Notes: generated by a model from the letters alone, not told the origin. DNA of 8,686 bases from Ruminococcaceae bacterium UBA1691 (GCA_002320555.1 DCJV01000126.1:6193-14878), one strand, 5' to 3'; shown: positions 1-5,829, counted from the stretch's first letter. A program made the numbers and translations.

Positions 1-162
1 GACAATGAATTTCATCTCGCCTTCGAGACGGATGATATAGACGCAGCGCTGCGCCGCCACAGGGCACTGGATTGCGTCTGCTTTGAAAATCCGGGAATGG
101 GCATTTATTTTATTTCGGATCCGGATGGATATTGGATTGAGATTGTGCCAGCAAAAAAATAG
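1..162 (+). CDS. Glyoxalase-like VOC family protein, C-terminal part (5' end outside window)
   Basis: The first frame is open from base 1 to a TAG at 160-162 and gives the last 53 residues of a vicinal-oxygen-chelate protein. It has the typical C-terminal half of glyoxalase I-like enzymes: FHLAFETDD, where H5 matches the metal-binding histidine of the third beta strand, then GIYFISDPDGYWIEIVP, where E47 matches the last metal-binding glutamate. The family includes lactoylglutathione lyase, which detoxifies methylglyoxal, but also many dioxygenases and resistance proteins, and the N-terminal half needed to decide is missing. Its stop codon lies within the terminator hairpin shared with argS, so the two genes converge. 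The VOC fold call is firm; the substrate is not determined. Confidence 0.85.
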   Translation, partial: DNEFHLAFETDDIDAALRRHRALDCVCFENPGMGIYFISDPDGYWIEIVPAKK

Positions 163-196
163 CCGGAATGGGGGATCTCCATTCCGGCTATGTTTT
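160..196. terminator. Bidirectional intrinsic terminator between the VOC gene and argS
   Basis: A perfect 12-bp stem (160-171 TAGCCGGAATGG with 179-190 CCATTCCGGCTA) encloses a 7-nt loop. On the minus strand the stem is followed by seven Ts (complement of 153-159), a strong terminator for argS. On the plus strand TGTTTT follows (191-196), a weaker U tract for the VOC gene. The argS stop is about 14 bases from the stem. Confidence 0.9.
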
Positions 197-204
197 AACC
201 TGCT

Positions 205-1899
205 TTACATGCTCTCCGGGGCCATGATCTTGAGCATTTCTAACACATTGCGGATCGTGTCACGTACACAGATGCACAGATAGATGCGTGCCTGCATAAG
301 CGCCTCATCTTCCACACTGACGCGGCAAGCGTTGTAAAATTTATGGAAGAGCGTCGCAAGCTCGATCACATAGCGGGTAATGCGCGCAGGATCATAATTC
401 TTTGCGGCAAGGACGATTTCATCTGTCAGCACGGACAAATGGCGGATGAGCGCCCGCTCCTCCGGAGCCGACAGCAGGCAGAGTTCCTCTTGTGTGCAGT
501 CGCGCGGAATAACGCCCTCCCCGGCTAGTTTCTTCAGGATACTGCAAATCCGGGCATGCGCATACTGGCAGTAATACACAGGATTCTGCGCGCTCTGCTC
601 CACGGCCAGGTCGAGATCGAATTCCATCTGGGAGCCAGGCTCACGCAGATTAAAGAGAAAACGAGCCGCATCAACGGGGATATCGTCGAGCAGGTCGGTC
701 AGTGTAATGGCCTTACCCGTCCGCTTGGACATGCGCACCACCTCGCCACCGCTGACGAGCCGCACAAGCTGCATCAGGATGACATCCAGGCGGGCGGGAT
801 CAATCCCGATCGCCTCCAGCGCGCCCTTCATGCGGGCGACGTGGCCATGATGATCTGCCCCCCAGATATCGATGGCCTTATCGTAGCCGCGTTTCACAAG
901 CTTATTGCGGTGATAGGCGACGTCCGCGGCAAAATAGGTCGGATTTCCATTGGCGCGCACGAGCACCTCGTCCTTTTCCGCACCGCGCTCGGTCGCTTTA
1001 TACCAGAGCGCACCGTCCTTTTCATAGGTTAGGCCCGCCTGCTTGAACAGCTCAATGGTTTCCTGAAGCTCTCCGTTCTGATGGACTGTGCTCTCATAAA
1101 ACCAGTTGTCGTAATGGATACGGTATTTGGAAAGCGTCTCCTGCATGCCGGCGATATTTTTGGGTAGGGCAAAATCCACGAGTGCCTTGCGACGGACATT
1201 TTCTTCCGCATTTACATACTGGTCGCCGTAAAGCTCTGCAAATTCCTCCGCGCGGACACGGATATCGTCGCCGTGGTAGCTGTCTTCCGGCAGTTCAACT
1301 GCGTCCTCGCCAAGATAGTGCTGCAGGTAGCGCACCTCCAACGAAAGGGCAAATTTTTCGATCTGGTTGCCCGCGTCGTTAACATAGAATTCGCGGCAGA
1401 CCTCATAGCCCGCATAGTCGAGCACAGCGGAGAGGCAGTCGCCCAATGCGCCGCCGCGGGCGTTGCCCATGTGCATCGGCCCGGTCGGATTGGCCGAGAC
1501 AAATTCCACCATCACGCGTTTGCCCTTGCCGAAATCGGAGCGGCCGTAAGTCTTACCGCAATCGCGGATATCCTTCAGGATCGCGGCATAATAGCTGTCG
1601 TCCAAAAAGAAGTTGAGAAAGCCCGGACCTGCGATTTCGCAGCGGCTGAAAAAGGTATCCGAAAGATCGATACGCCCGGCGATTTCTTCTGCAATTTTGC
1701 GCGGCGCCATGCGGAAGGCTTTGGCACAGGCCATAGCGGCGTTGGTCGCATAGTCGCCGTTGGCCCGGTCAGCCGGCACCTCCACAGTGAATGCCGGGGC
1801 GGGCTCCGGCGGCAGGGCTCCCTCCGCCACCGCCTTCCCCATTGCGTCGAGCACCGCCTGGCGCAGAGCATTTTCCGTTTCCTTTACGAGTTTTGACAT
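205..1899 (-). CDS. argS: Arginyl-tRNA synthetase
   Basis: This is a full-length class I aminoacyl-tRNA synthetase of 564 residues (family about 550-580) that charges tRNA-Arg in the cytoplasm. Residues 1 to about 95 form the N-terminal Add1 domain (ADRANGDYATNAAM, GPGFLNFFL). The HIGH signature is H143-M-G-N146 in SANPTGPMHMGNARGG, and the KMSKS-like loop is RMSKRTGKA at about 389-397. The catalytic WGADHHGH segment is at 346-353. The C-terminal DALR-type helical anticodon-binding domain spans about 440-564 (NPVYYCQYAHARICS). The start at 1899 is supported by AAGGAGG at 1910-1916, 10 nt upstream. The start overlaps the end of the DUF1934 gene by 16 bp, which suggests translational coupling within a ddl-DUF1934-argS transcript ending at the hairpin 160-190. 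No key residue is missing. Confidence 0.98.
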   Translation of the reverse strand: MSKLVKETENALRQAVLDAMGKAVAEGALPPEPAPAFTVEVPADRANGDYATNAAMACAKAFRMAPRKIAEEIAGRIDLSDTFFSRCEIAGPGFLNFFLDDSYYAAILKDIRDCGKTYGRSDFGKGKRVMVEFVSANPTGPMHMGNARGGALGDCLSAVLDYAGYEVCREFYVNDAGNQIEKFALSLEVRYLQHYLGEDAVELPEDSYHGDDIRVRAEEFAELYGDQYVNAEENVRRKALVDFALPKNIAGMQETLSKYRIHYDNWFYESTVHQNGELQETIELFKQAGLTYEKDGALWYKATERGAEKDEVLVRANGNPTYFAADVAYHRNKLVKRGYDKAIDIWGADHHGHVARMKGALEAIGIDPARLDVILMQLVRLVSGGEVVRMSKRTGKAITLTDLLDDIPVDAARFLFNLREPGSQMEFDLDLAVEQSAQNPVYYCQYAHARICSILKKLAGEGVIPRDCTQEELCLLSAPEERALIRHLSVLTDEIVLAAKNYDPARITRYVIELATLFHKFYNACRVSVEDEALMQARIYLCICVRDTIRNVLEMLKIMAPESM

Positions 1900-2336
1900 C
1901 CTGCATTTGCCTCCTTCACCGTGATGACCAGCTCATTCCGCGCGGCGAGGCCGGCGTTGAAATCGAGCGTATAGTGGAATTCGAGCCGCCCGCCGTGTTC
2001 GTCCATCAGGGAATCCACCTTCTGGGTGAAAACGCCGATCATCAGCTCGCCGTAGGGCGTTGTATAATGGCAGTTGTGCCGGCGACCGAGCTCCATGATC
2101 AACTCGGACTGATAGCTTCCCGTGCGCGTCATCGTCACACGGGTTCCATTTTCCACATGGAGTGTGGTGACACAGCCCTCCAGCTCGCCGTCGTGATCCG
2201 TATAGGTCAGCGAGTAATCCTCCGGCGTGCCACAAAGGGAGCCGACAGTGGTCATGGACATGCTCTGTATGTCGCCCTCCGTCTCATGCTGGTCGGCAAT
2301 TTCTATGATAACGTCCTTTTCCAAAATCCTGAACAT
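1884..2336 (-). CDS. ywiB: DUF1934 (YwiB-like) small beta-barrel protein
   Basis: A 150-residue cytoplasmic protein with no signal peptide or membrane segment. The N-terminal KDVIIEIADQ strand, the central GTRVTMTRTGSYQSELIMELGRRHNCHYTTPYGELMIGVFT stretch and the closing GGRLEFHYTLDFNAG...NELVITV are the pattern I associate with the DUF1934/YwiB family, a calycin-like beta barrel of unknown function. The B. subtilis member also neighbours argS. The start is uncertain: the only good Shine-Dalgarno (AAAGGA) abuts or overlaps the ATG at 2334-2336, whereas a TTG four codons downstream (2322-2324) has it about 11 nt upstream and would give an N-terminus starting MEKDVIIEI, closer to the family. 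It lies 27 nt after ddl and overlaps argS by 16 bp, so it is surely co-transcribed. The family call is from memory of the motif pattern. Confidence 0.8.
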   Translation of the reverse strand: MFRILEKDVIIEIADQHETEGDIQSMSMTTVGSLCGTPEDYSLTYTDHDGELEGCVTTLHVENGTRVTMTRTGSYQSELIMELGRRHNCHYTTPYGELMIGVFTQKVDSLMDEHGGRLEFHYTLDFNAGLAARNELVITVKEANAGCQNS

Positions 2337-2363
2337 CCTTTCGCAAACGTGGGGATGCGGCGT

Positions 2364-3437
2364 TCAGCCGTTCGGTTCCCATTTCTCCAAGGCCAGCCGG
2401 ATGAGCCGGTCCAGCAGATCGCCATATGGCAGGCCGCTTTTATCCCAGAGCTTCGGATACATGCTGATGGGCGTAAAGCCCGGGATGGTATTCGGCTCAT
2501 TGAGGAGCACTGCGCCATCCTTCTTGCGCACGAAGAAATCCACGCGCGCAAGCCCGGAGCAGCCCATCGCGGTGAAAACGCGGCAGGCGGCGGCGCGTAC
2601 CGCCTCGATCGTATCCTCCGGCAGACGGGCCGGGATATGCAGCTCGCTGTCGTTTGCAATATATTTTGCCTCGTAATCATAAAAATCATTGCAGGGGACG
2701 ACCTCCCCTACCGTGGAGGCCTTTGGCTCCTCATTGCCGAGCACGGCGCATTCGACCTCCATGCCGTCGATGCCCTCCTCCAGGACGAGCTTGTCGTCAT
2801 GCGCAAAGGCCTTTTCGATCGCGTCAGCCAGTTCTTCTTCGCTTCGGGCTTTTCCCACGCCGACGGAGGAGCCGGCGTTGGCAGGCTTTACGAAGATCGG
2901 GAAGCCGAGCCAGTCAATCGCATTTTTACGCAGTGCGACTGCGTCCTTTTGATAATCGAAACGGGTCAGGGGCAGCCATTTCGCCTGCGGGATGCCCGCG
3001 ATATCGGTCAGTGCATTGGTGATCGCTTTATCCATTGTGACCGCCGCGGATGTACATCCACAGCCGACGAAGGGGATCTGAGCAAGCTGCAAAAGGCCCT
3101 GCATTGTGCCGTCCTCGCCGTTTTTGCCGTGCAGGACGGGAAAGACCACATCAACGCGCTCCACACGCGTTGTGCCGTTTTCAAAAATCAACAGGCCGTG
3201 ATGGGAAGCATCTGGGGAGAGCACGGCAGGCGTCCGCGTGCCGGTTTCCAGCCATTTGTCCTCCGGCAGGGCATCTGCGCAGCCTTCATAGAGCAGCCAT
3301 TCACCCTGCTTGGTGATGCCGAGGGTGAGTACCTCATAACGGTCCCGCGGGATATTCTGAATGACGCTGCGCGCCGAGACGAGGGAGACCTCATGCTCGC
3401 TCGATACGCCGCCGAAGAGGACCAGGACTTTTTTCAT
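2364..3437 (-). CDS. ddl: D-alanine--D-alanine ligase
   Basis: An ATP-grasp enzyme of 357 residues that joins two D-Ala molecules in the cytoplasm for peptidoglycan precursor synthesis. By the E. coli DdlB scheme the key residues are present: E14 in SSEHEVSL, the serine loop GSSVG at 189-193, Tyr259 in the omega loop YDYEAKY (253-259), Arg298 in LARVDFF, and E314/N316 in NEPNTIPG. Tyr259 is the residue that specifies D-Ala-D-Ala; D-Lac or D-Ser ligases carry other residues there, so this is a housekeeping ligase and not a Van-type one. The length is closer to the DdlA/Van-like branch than to the shorter DdlB. AAGGAG at 3445-3450 sits 7 nt before the ATG. First gene of the ddl-DUF1934-argS operon. 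Confidence 0.97.
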   Translation of the reverse strand: MKKVLVLFGGVSSEHEVSLVSARSVIQNIPRDRYEVLTLGITKQGEWLLYEGCADALPEDKWLETGTRTPAVLSPDASHHGLLIFENGTTRVERVDVVFPVLHGKNGEDGTMQGLLQLAQIPFVGCGCTSAAVTMDKAITNALTDIAGIPQAKWLPLTRFDYQKDAVALRKNAIDWLGFPIFVKPANAGSSVGVGKARSEEELADAIEKAFAHDDKLVLEEGIDGMEVECAVLGNEEPKASTVGEVVPCNDFYDYEAKYIANDSELHIPARLPEDTIEAVRAAACRVFTAMGCSGLARVDFFVRKKDGAVLLNEPNTIPGFTPISMYPKLWDKSGLPYGDLLDRLIRLALEKWEPNG

Positions 3438-3489
3438 AAAAATACTCCTTCCTGCGCAAAAGCCGTAATTGGATTCCTAAAACCTTTAT

Positions 3490-3518
3490 ATGATAGCATA
3501 ATTCAGGGATATGCGCAA
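3490..3518 (-). promoter_or_regulatory. Sigma-A promoter of the ddl-DUF1934-argS operon (extended -10)
   Basis: Read on the minus strand: -35 TTGCGC (3513-3518), 17-nt spacer, -10 TATCAT (3490-3495), preceded by TG-C, an extended -10. Transcription would begin near 3483, giving a 5' leader of about 46 nt with no obvious riboswitch-size structure. It lies between the terminator of the upstream block and ddl, so the two minus-strand transcription units are separate. Confidence 0.7.
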
Positions 3519-3546
3519 TTAGGAAATGCACCGGAAAGAGTGAGAT

Positions 3547-3580
3547 TTTAAAAAGGCCGCGGCTTGCAGGAAGCCGCGGC
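3547..3580 (-). terminator. Intrinsic terminator of the secreted-protein / small-membrane-protein block
   Basis: A perfect 10-bp GC-rich stem (3556-3565 GCCGCGGCTT with 3571-3580 AAGCCGCGGC) and a 5-nt loop are followed on the minus strand by CCTTTTTAAAA (3547-3555). There is no T run on the plus-strand side, so it acts on minus-strand transcripts, i.e. those from the block at 3667-5628. It falls just upstream of the ddl promoter. Confidence 0.85.
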
Positions 3581-3635
3581 TCAATTGAACATATAAAAGC
3601 GGGAGGTAAGCGCTTCTTGAGCTCTTTGTGACTGG

Positions 3636-3693
3636 TAAGCAGGAATTTAGCGTTGGTAAAAAGAATTCAGTTCGTAAAAAATGATGAATACCA
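3636..3693 (-). pseudogene. Frameshifted remnant of another small-membrane-protein paralog
   Basis: Bases 3651-3693 match 4201-4243 (inside the second small gene) at 37 of 43 positions without gaps, 550 bp apart. In the reading frame used by that gene the sequence here gives VFIIFYELNSFYQR and then a stop, against VYLFFCALNSFYQR in the intact copy. A weaker match continues with a one-base offset to about 3640. The stretch is read in a different frame as the last eight or so codons of the small gene at 3667-3849. The simplest reading is a partly deleted extra copy fused out of frame to the 3' end of its neighbour. Confidence 0.6.
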
Positions 3694-3849
3694 TATCATG
3701 TAGGCTGTCAATAATCCGGCCACAAAGGATTGCCACTTCCATGCGGTCGTCCCCGAACGCAAAGATTTTAAAGCACTAAAAGAAAGGAAAAAGGTAATGC
3801 CTGCAAACTGAAAAAACAAAATATAGCCCAATAAAATATCATTGCTTAT
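3667..3849 (-). CDS. Small two-helix membrane protein, third in the array, probable ATA start
   Basis: Sixty codons ending in TGA at 3667-3669. It has hydrophobic segments at residues 5-27 and 39-54 joined by a basic loop (KSLRSGTTAWK). It aligns without gaps, from its first codon, to the array gene at 4346-4552: 14 identities in 53, of which 12 fall in residues 26-53, including ALKSL, T34, W37-K38, S41, A44-G45 and W53. A clean AAGGAG (3855-3860) stands 5 nt before the codon that aligns with the start of the other gene, but that codon is ATA; no ATG, GTG or close TTG is available in frame. Either ATA initiates, as in a few known bacterial genes, or this is a start-lost copy. Its last residues come from an out-of-frame paralog remnant. 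Family and function not recognised. Confidence 0.55.
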   Translation of the reverse strand: MSNDILLGYILFFQFAGITFFLSFSALKSLRSGTTAWKWQSFVAGLLTAYMIWYSSFFTN

Positions 3850-3867
3850 TTTGACTCCTTCGTTCTA

Positions 3868-4103
3868 AATGAAATAGGCAAACCAGGAAATATCAATCTG
3901 CTTCTGAAAATGATTAAGAGGCCCCTGCGGGGATTTCAGTAAAAAGGGACGTTGATCCGGGCAATTTATCAGGCACCGCTTGCAATGAAGGCACAGAACC
4001 ATAAAAGCAAGGTAAGCGGTAATCTGGGTAGTAGTGATATCTGGGCATGATCTGGTATTCTGACGAATGGAGCGGAATTCGCCGCATAGGAGATATTTGA
4101 AGG
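3868..4103. other. AT-rich spacer between the second and third small genes; no supportable gene
   Basis: I see no intact member of the small-protein family here on either strand. A minus-strand frame continuing from within the second small gene stays open to a TAG at 3865-3867, just before the Shine-Dalgarno of the third gene, but the part in this spacer has no start with a binding site and no motif I trust. A 4-bp CCCC-GCA-GGGG hairpin near 3921-3931 is too weak to call a terminator. It could be a decayed array unit. Confidence 0.4.
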
Positions 4104-4274
4104 TTACGTAAAAGAATCGCTTATTATCAGCAATATCCCGCATAAATAGATGCTTGTAATTAACCCTGTTAAAATGGAAATCCACTTCCAAGAATTCGTC
4201 CGTTGATAAAAAGAATTCAGTGCGCAAAAAAAGAGGTATACCAACGGAACTGGCAGAAGAAAAAATAACAGCAT
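4104..4274 (-). CDS. Small two-helix membrane protein, second in the array
   Basis: A 56-residue protein starting MLLFFLLPVP, with membrane segments at about 2-19 and 31-51 and the loop ALNSFYQRTNSWKW between them. Positively charged residues in the loop would place it in the cytoplasm with both ends outside. The core matches the first array gene at 13 of 27 positions (ALxS, RTN, WK, S, G) and the third at 11 of 27, without gaps; it lacks their first eight residues. The ATG at 4272-4274 has GAAAGGG (4284-4290) 9 nt upstream; a TTG immediately before the ATG is an alternative start. It ends with TAA at 4104-4106. It follows the first array gene after 71 nt with no terminator between. Not a family I recognise. 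Confidence 0.7.
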   Translation of the reverse strand: MLLFFLLPVPLVYLFFCALNSFYQRTNSWKWISILTGLITSIYLCGILLIISDSFT

Positions 4275-4345
4275 CAATGGAAACCCTTTCTTTTGTTTAG
4301 AATGATAGATTTTAGAGGAAGAATAATTTGATATTGATCAGCACA

Positions 4346-4552
4346 TCAGTTTAACGCAAGATACATATCCCCTGTCGAAATTGCAGTAAACTGCCATAAA
4401 ATAAAGCTTATAAAAAATCCAGCCAATAGAGAAAAGCATTTCCATAAATTTGTTCTGTCTTGCAATGATTTTAATGCCGCCAAAAGTAAAATGATAGAAA
4501 ATAGAGAAGATAATAATGTACACAAGAATAATATTATTGTTTCGATACTCAC
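4346..4552 (-). CDS. Small two-helix membrane protein, first in the array
   Basis: A 68-residue protein with a GTG start at 4550-4552 and GGGGAGGG about 10 nt upstream. It has two membrane segments (about 5-27 and 39-55) around a charged loop, KSLQDRTNLWK, and a short polar tail (STGDMYLALN). It shares the ALKSL....T..WK..S..AG core with the two genes that follow, so the three are tandem paralogs. It starts 41 nt after the stop of the secreted protein gene with no terminator in the gap, so it should be on the same transcript. A longer overlapping frame (4338-4664) was set aside because it runs into the secreted protein gene and shows no family resemblance. Function unknown; an immunity or membrane-anchoring role for the secreted protein is speculation from position. 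Confidence 0.7.
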   Translation of the reverse strand: MSIETIILFLCTLLSSLFSIILLLAALKSLQDRTNLWKCFSLLAGFFISFILWQFTAISTGDMYLALN

Positions 4553-4593
4553 AAGAAGATATCCCTCCCCTGCAATGATGTTTAAAACAGATT

Positions 4594-5628
4594 TTAGTTA
4601 TCAAAATAATAAAAACCTCGAACCAAAGTGGTGGGCGCGGCATAGGCCCATGCAACGGATCCACCTATATTAAGGTCTTTGCCCAGAGAAATCGTTAAAG
4701 CAGGAACGACCATTTTATGAAAATATCTCCCGTTATATGTAATAGGAATATTTTTTAAGTCTGAATTTTCTGCCACAACGATAACAGAGAACAATCCTAA
4801 ATGAGATGTGGTGACATAATCTTTTCCATTATATTTAAATTTGGATCTAATATCATAATTTTTCTGCAAACCCCTGTCGGTATCGATTTCACGGCTGTAT
4901 GCGTTGTCACCCGTCGAAGATTCAAGGGCAGTCAAGGCCGTAACAGGCGAATTAACAGGCAGCTCCTGACGACCTCTTACCATGTAGACAAATAAGACTT
5001 CGTCGTCACCTGTTCTTGCGCGCATTTCCTGAGACCAGGTGATACCTACTGTGTCAGTGAGTGTCCATAGCGGCGTGTAATCCCAGTTCCATACATATCC
5101 CAATCTGCGTTTGATATGTGTTCTAGAATATCCAGGTGAAGTGCTGGTAGCTTCATCGCATCGTTCCGACGACAACTGCTGCGTAAAATTATGCAAGGTA
5201 GCAACCGTATCGCTCATTGGAGCAGGTAACTGCACAGAGGGAAGATTGGTAACGCTTTGCAAAGCCAGTGCAGGGCGCAGTTCTTTTTTTACTCTGGAGA
5301 TTGTTTGCGTTACTTCAAAGCATGTGACAGATTTGCCTTGGGCGACTGCCTTATCCTGGATCACCTTTTGCATCTCCTGCTCATCCTGCAAAAGCGATTG
5401 CAGGTCCGCCAATGAATCCTGACCCATCGTGACCGCGCCAGTTTCATCCTGAGTGTAGAAGATTGAGTATTCGTCCGTCAGAATGCCATAGCATTCCGCT
5501 GGAAGGTCTTCCTGTGAAAGGTCGGGAACAGGGAAATTGGCCAGATTTCCCGCAAAGGCGGACATCGACCCGGACAAAAGAAGCAGGCTCAAACAGATGG
5601 GAATGACACGGAAGATTGATTTTGCCAT
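4594..5628 (-). CDS. Secreted protein of unknown function, 344 residues
   Basis: The protein starts with a classic Sec signal peptide: basic MAKSIFR, a hydrophobic core (about 8-20), and an AFA/GN signal peptidase I site after residue 26. No lipobox, sortase signal or later membrane helix is visible, so it should be released or loosely wall-associated. The mature part begins with an acidic, helix-prone region (about 36-120, DSLADLQSLLQDEQEMQKVIQD) and turns at about 165-344 into an aromatic, strand-rich half (YVWNWDYTPLWTL, ITWSQEMRARTGDDEVLFVYMVRG, a final GGSVAWAYA and FYYFDN end). There are three cysteines (46, 103, 157). I recognise no catalytic motif or family. AAGGA sits 7 nt before the ATG at 5626-5628. 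It is the first gene of a block continuing into three small membrane protein genes. Its base composition is more AT-rich than the neighbouring operons, hinting at later acquisition. Confidence 0.85.
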   Translation of the reverse strand: MAKSIFRVIPICLSLLLLSGSMSAFAGNLANFPVPDLSQEDLPAECYGILTDEYSIFYTQDETGAVTMGQDSLADLQSLLQDEQEMQKVIQDKAVAQGKSVTCFEVTQTISRVKKELRPALALQSVTNLPSVQLPAPMSDTVATLHNFTQQLSSERCDEATSTSPGYSRTHIKRRLGYVWNWDYTPLWTLTDTVGITWSQEMRARTGDDEVLFVYMVRGRQELPVNSPVTALTALESSTGDNAYSREIDTDRGLQKNYDIRSKFKYNGKDYVTTSHLGLFSVIVVAENSDLKNIPITYNGRYFHKMVVPALTISLGKDLNIGGSVAWAYAAPTTLVRGFYYFDN

Positions 5629-5661
5629 ATTTTTATCCTTCTTTCCTAATAAGGTAATTTT

Positions 5662-5690
5662 ATCATACTAATAATATGTAAAATTGTCAA
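5662..5690 (-). promoter_or_regulatory. Sigma-A promoter of the secreted-protein block
   Basis: On the minus strand: -35 TTGACA (5685-5690, full consensus), 17-nt spacer, -10 TATGAT (5662-5667), start near 5655 and a leader of only about 27 nt. The surrounding sequence is very AT-rich. No operator-like palindrome was convincing here, so nothing visible suggests tight repression. Confidence 0.8.
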
Positions 5691-5769
5691 TAATCAAAAT
5701 AATATACTAAAGAAATCCATGAGCAGATTTCACGACAAAAGACAAAGTGTATCAATTAGCAAGAATGAT

Positions 5770-5798
5770 TTGACTTTCCGCCGCTCATCCGCTATACT
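5770..5798 (+). promoter_or_regulatory. Sigma-A promoter of the zinc uptake operon
   Basis: -35 TTGACT (5770-5775), 17-nt spacer, -10 TATACT (5793-5798), start expected near 5805. It points away from the promoter of the secreted-protein block, with about 80 bp between the two -35 boxes. Confidence 0.8.
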
Positions 5799-5820
5799 TA
5801 ATGCAAATGACTTGCAATAA
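5798..5820 (+). promoter_or_regulatory. Fur/Zur-like operator overlapping the start of the zinc operon transcript
   Basis: An inverted repeat centred on G5809 has the 7-1-7 layout of Fur-family boxes: TGCAAAT (5802-5808), G, ACTTGCA (5810-5816), extended by TTA at 5798-5800 and TAA at 5818-5820. Nine of eleven base pairs around the centre are symmetric. It covers the end of the -10 box and the transcription start and reaches the AAGGAG, ideal for repression. Assignment to Zur specifically is inferred from the genes downstream; no regulator gene is in the window. Confidence 0.6.
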
Positions 5821-5829
5821 GGAGAACTT

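Noticed and set aside
2364..3437. A vancomycin-resistance-type D-Ala-D-Lac or D-Ala-D-Ser ligase
   Set aside because: The omega loop keeps the tyrosine (YDYEAKY) typical of D-Ala-D-Ala ligases, and no vanH, vanX or vanT-like neighbour is present.
1791..3551. Open frame of 586 codons on the plus strand
   Set aside because: It lies antisense to argS, DUF1934 and ddl, whose conserved motifs prove the minus-strand frames; its length is a by-product of GC-rich codon use.
3865..4227. Minus-strand open frame of 120 codons starting at a TTG
   Set aside because: It covers the second small membrane gene in the wrong frame; that gene has a proper ATG, a ribosome binding site and paralogs, while this frame has neither a good site nor homology. 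The end part in the spacer remains unexplained.
4338..4664. Minus-strand open frame of 108 codons
   Set aside because: It overlaps the end of the secreted protein gene and all of the first small gene in another frame; the GTG-initiated frame matches the paralogs, this one does not.
4594..4700. Possible likeness of the secreted protein's C-terminus (VAWAYA...FYYFDN) to the end of lactococcin 972-type bacteriocins
   Set aside because: Only a few aromatic residues agree, the protein is several times longer than that family, and the neighbouring genes differ from a lactococcin 972 operon.
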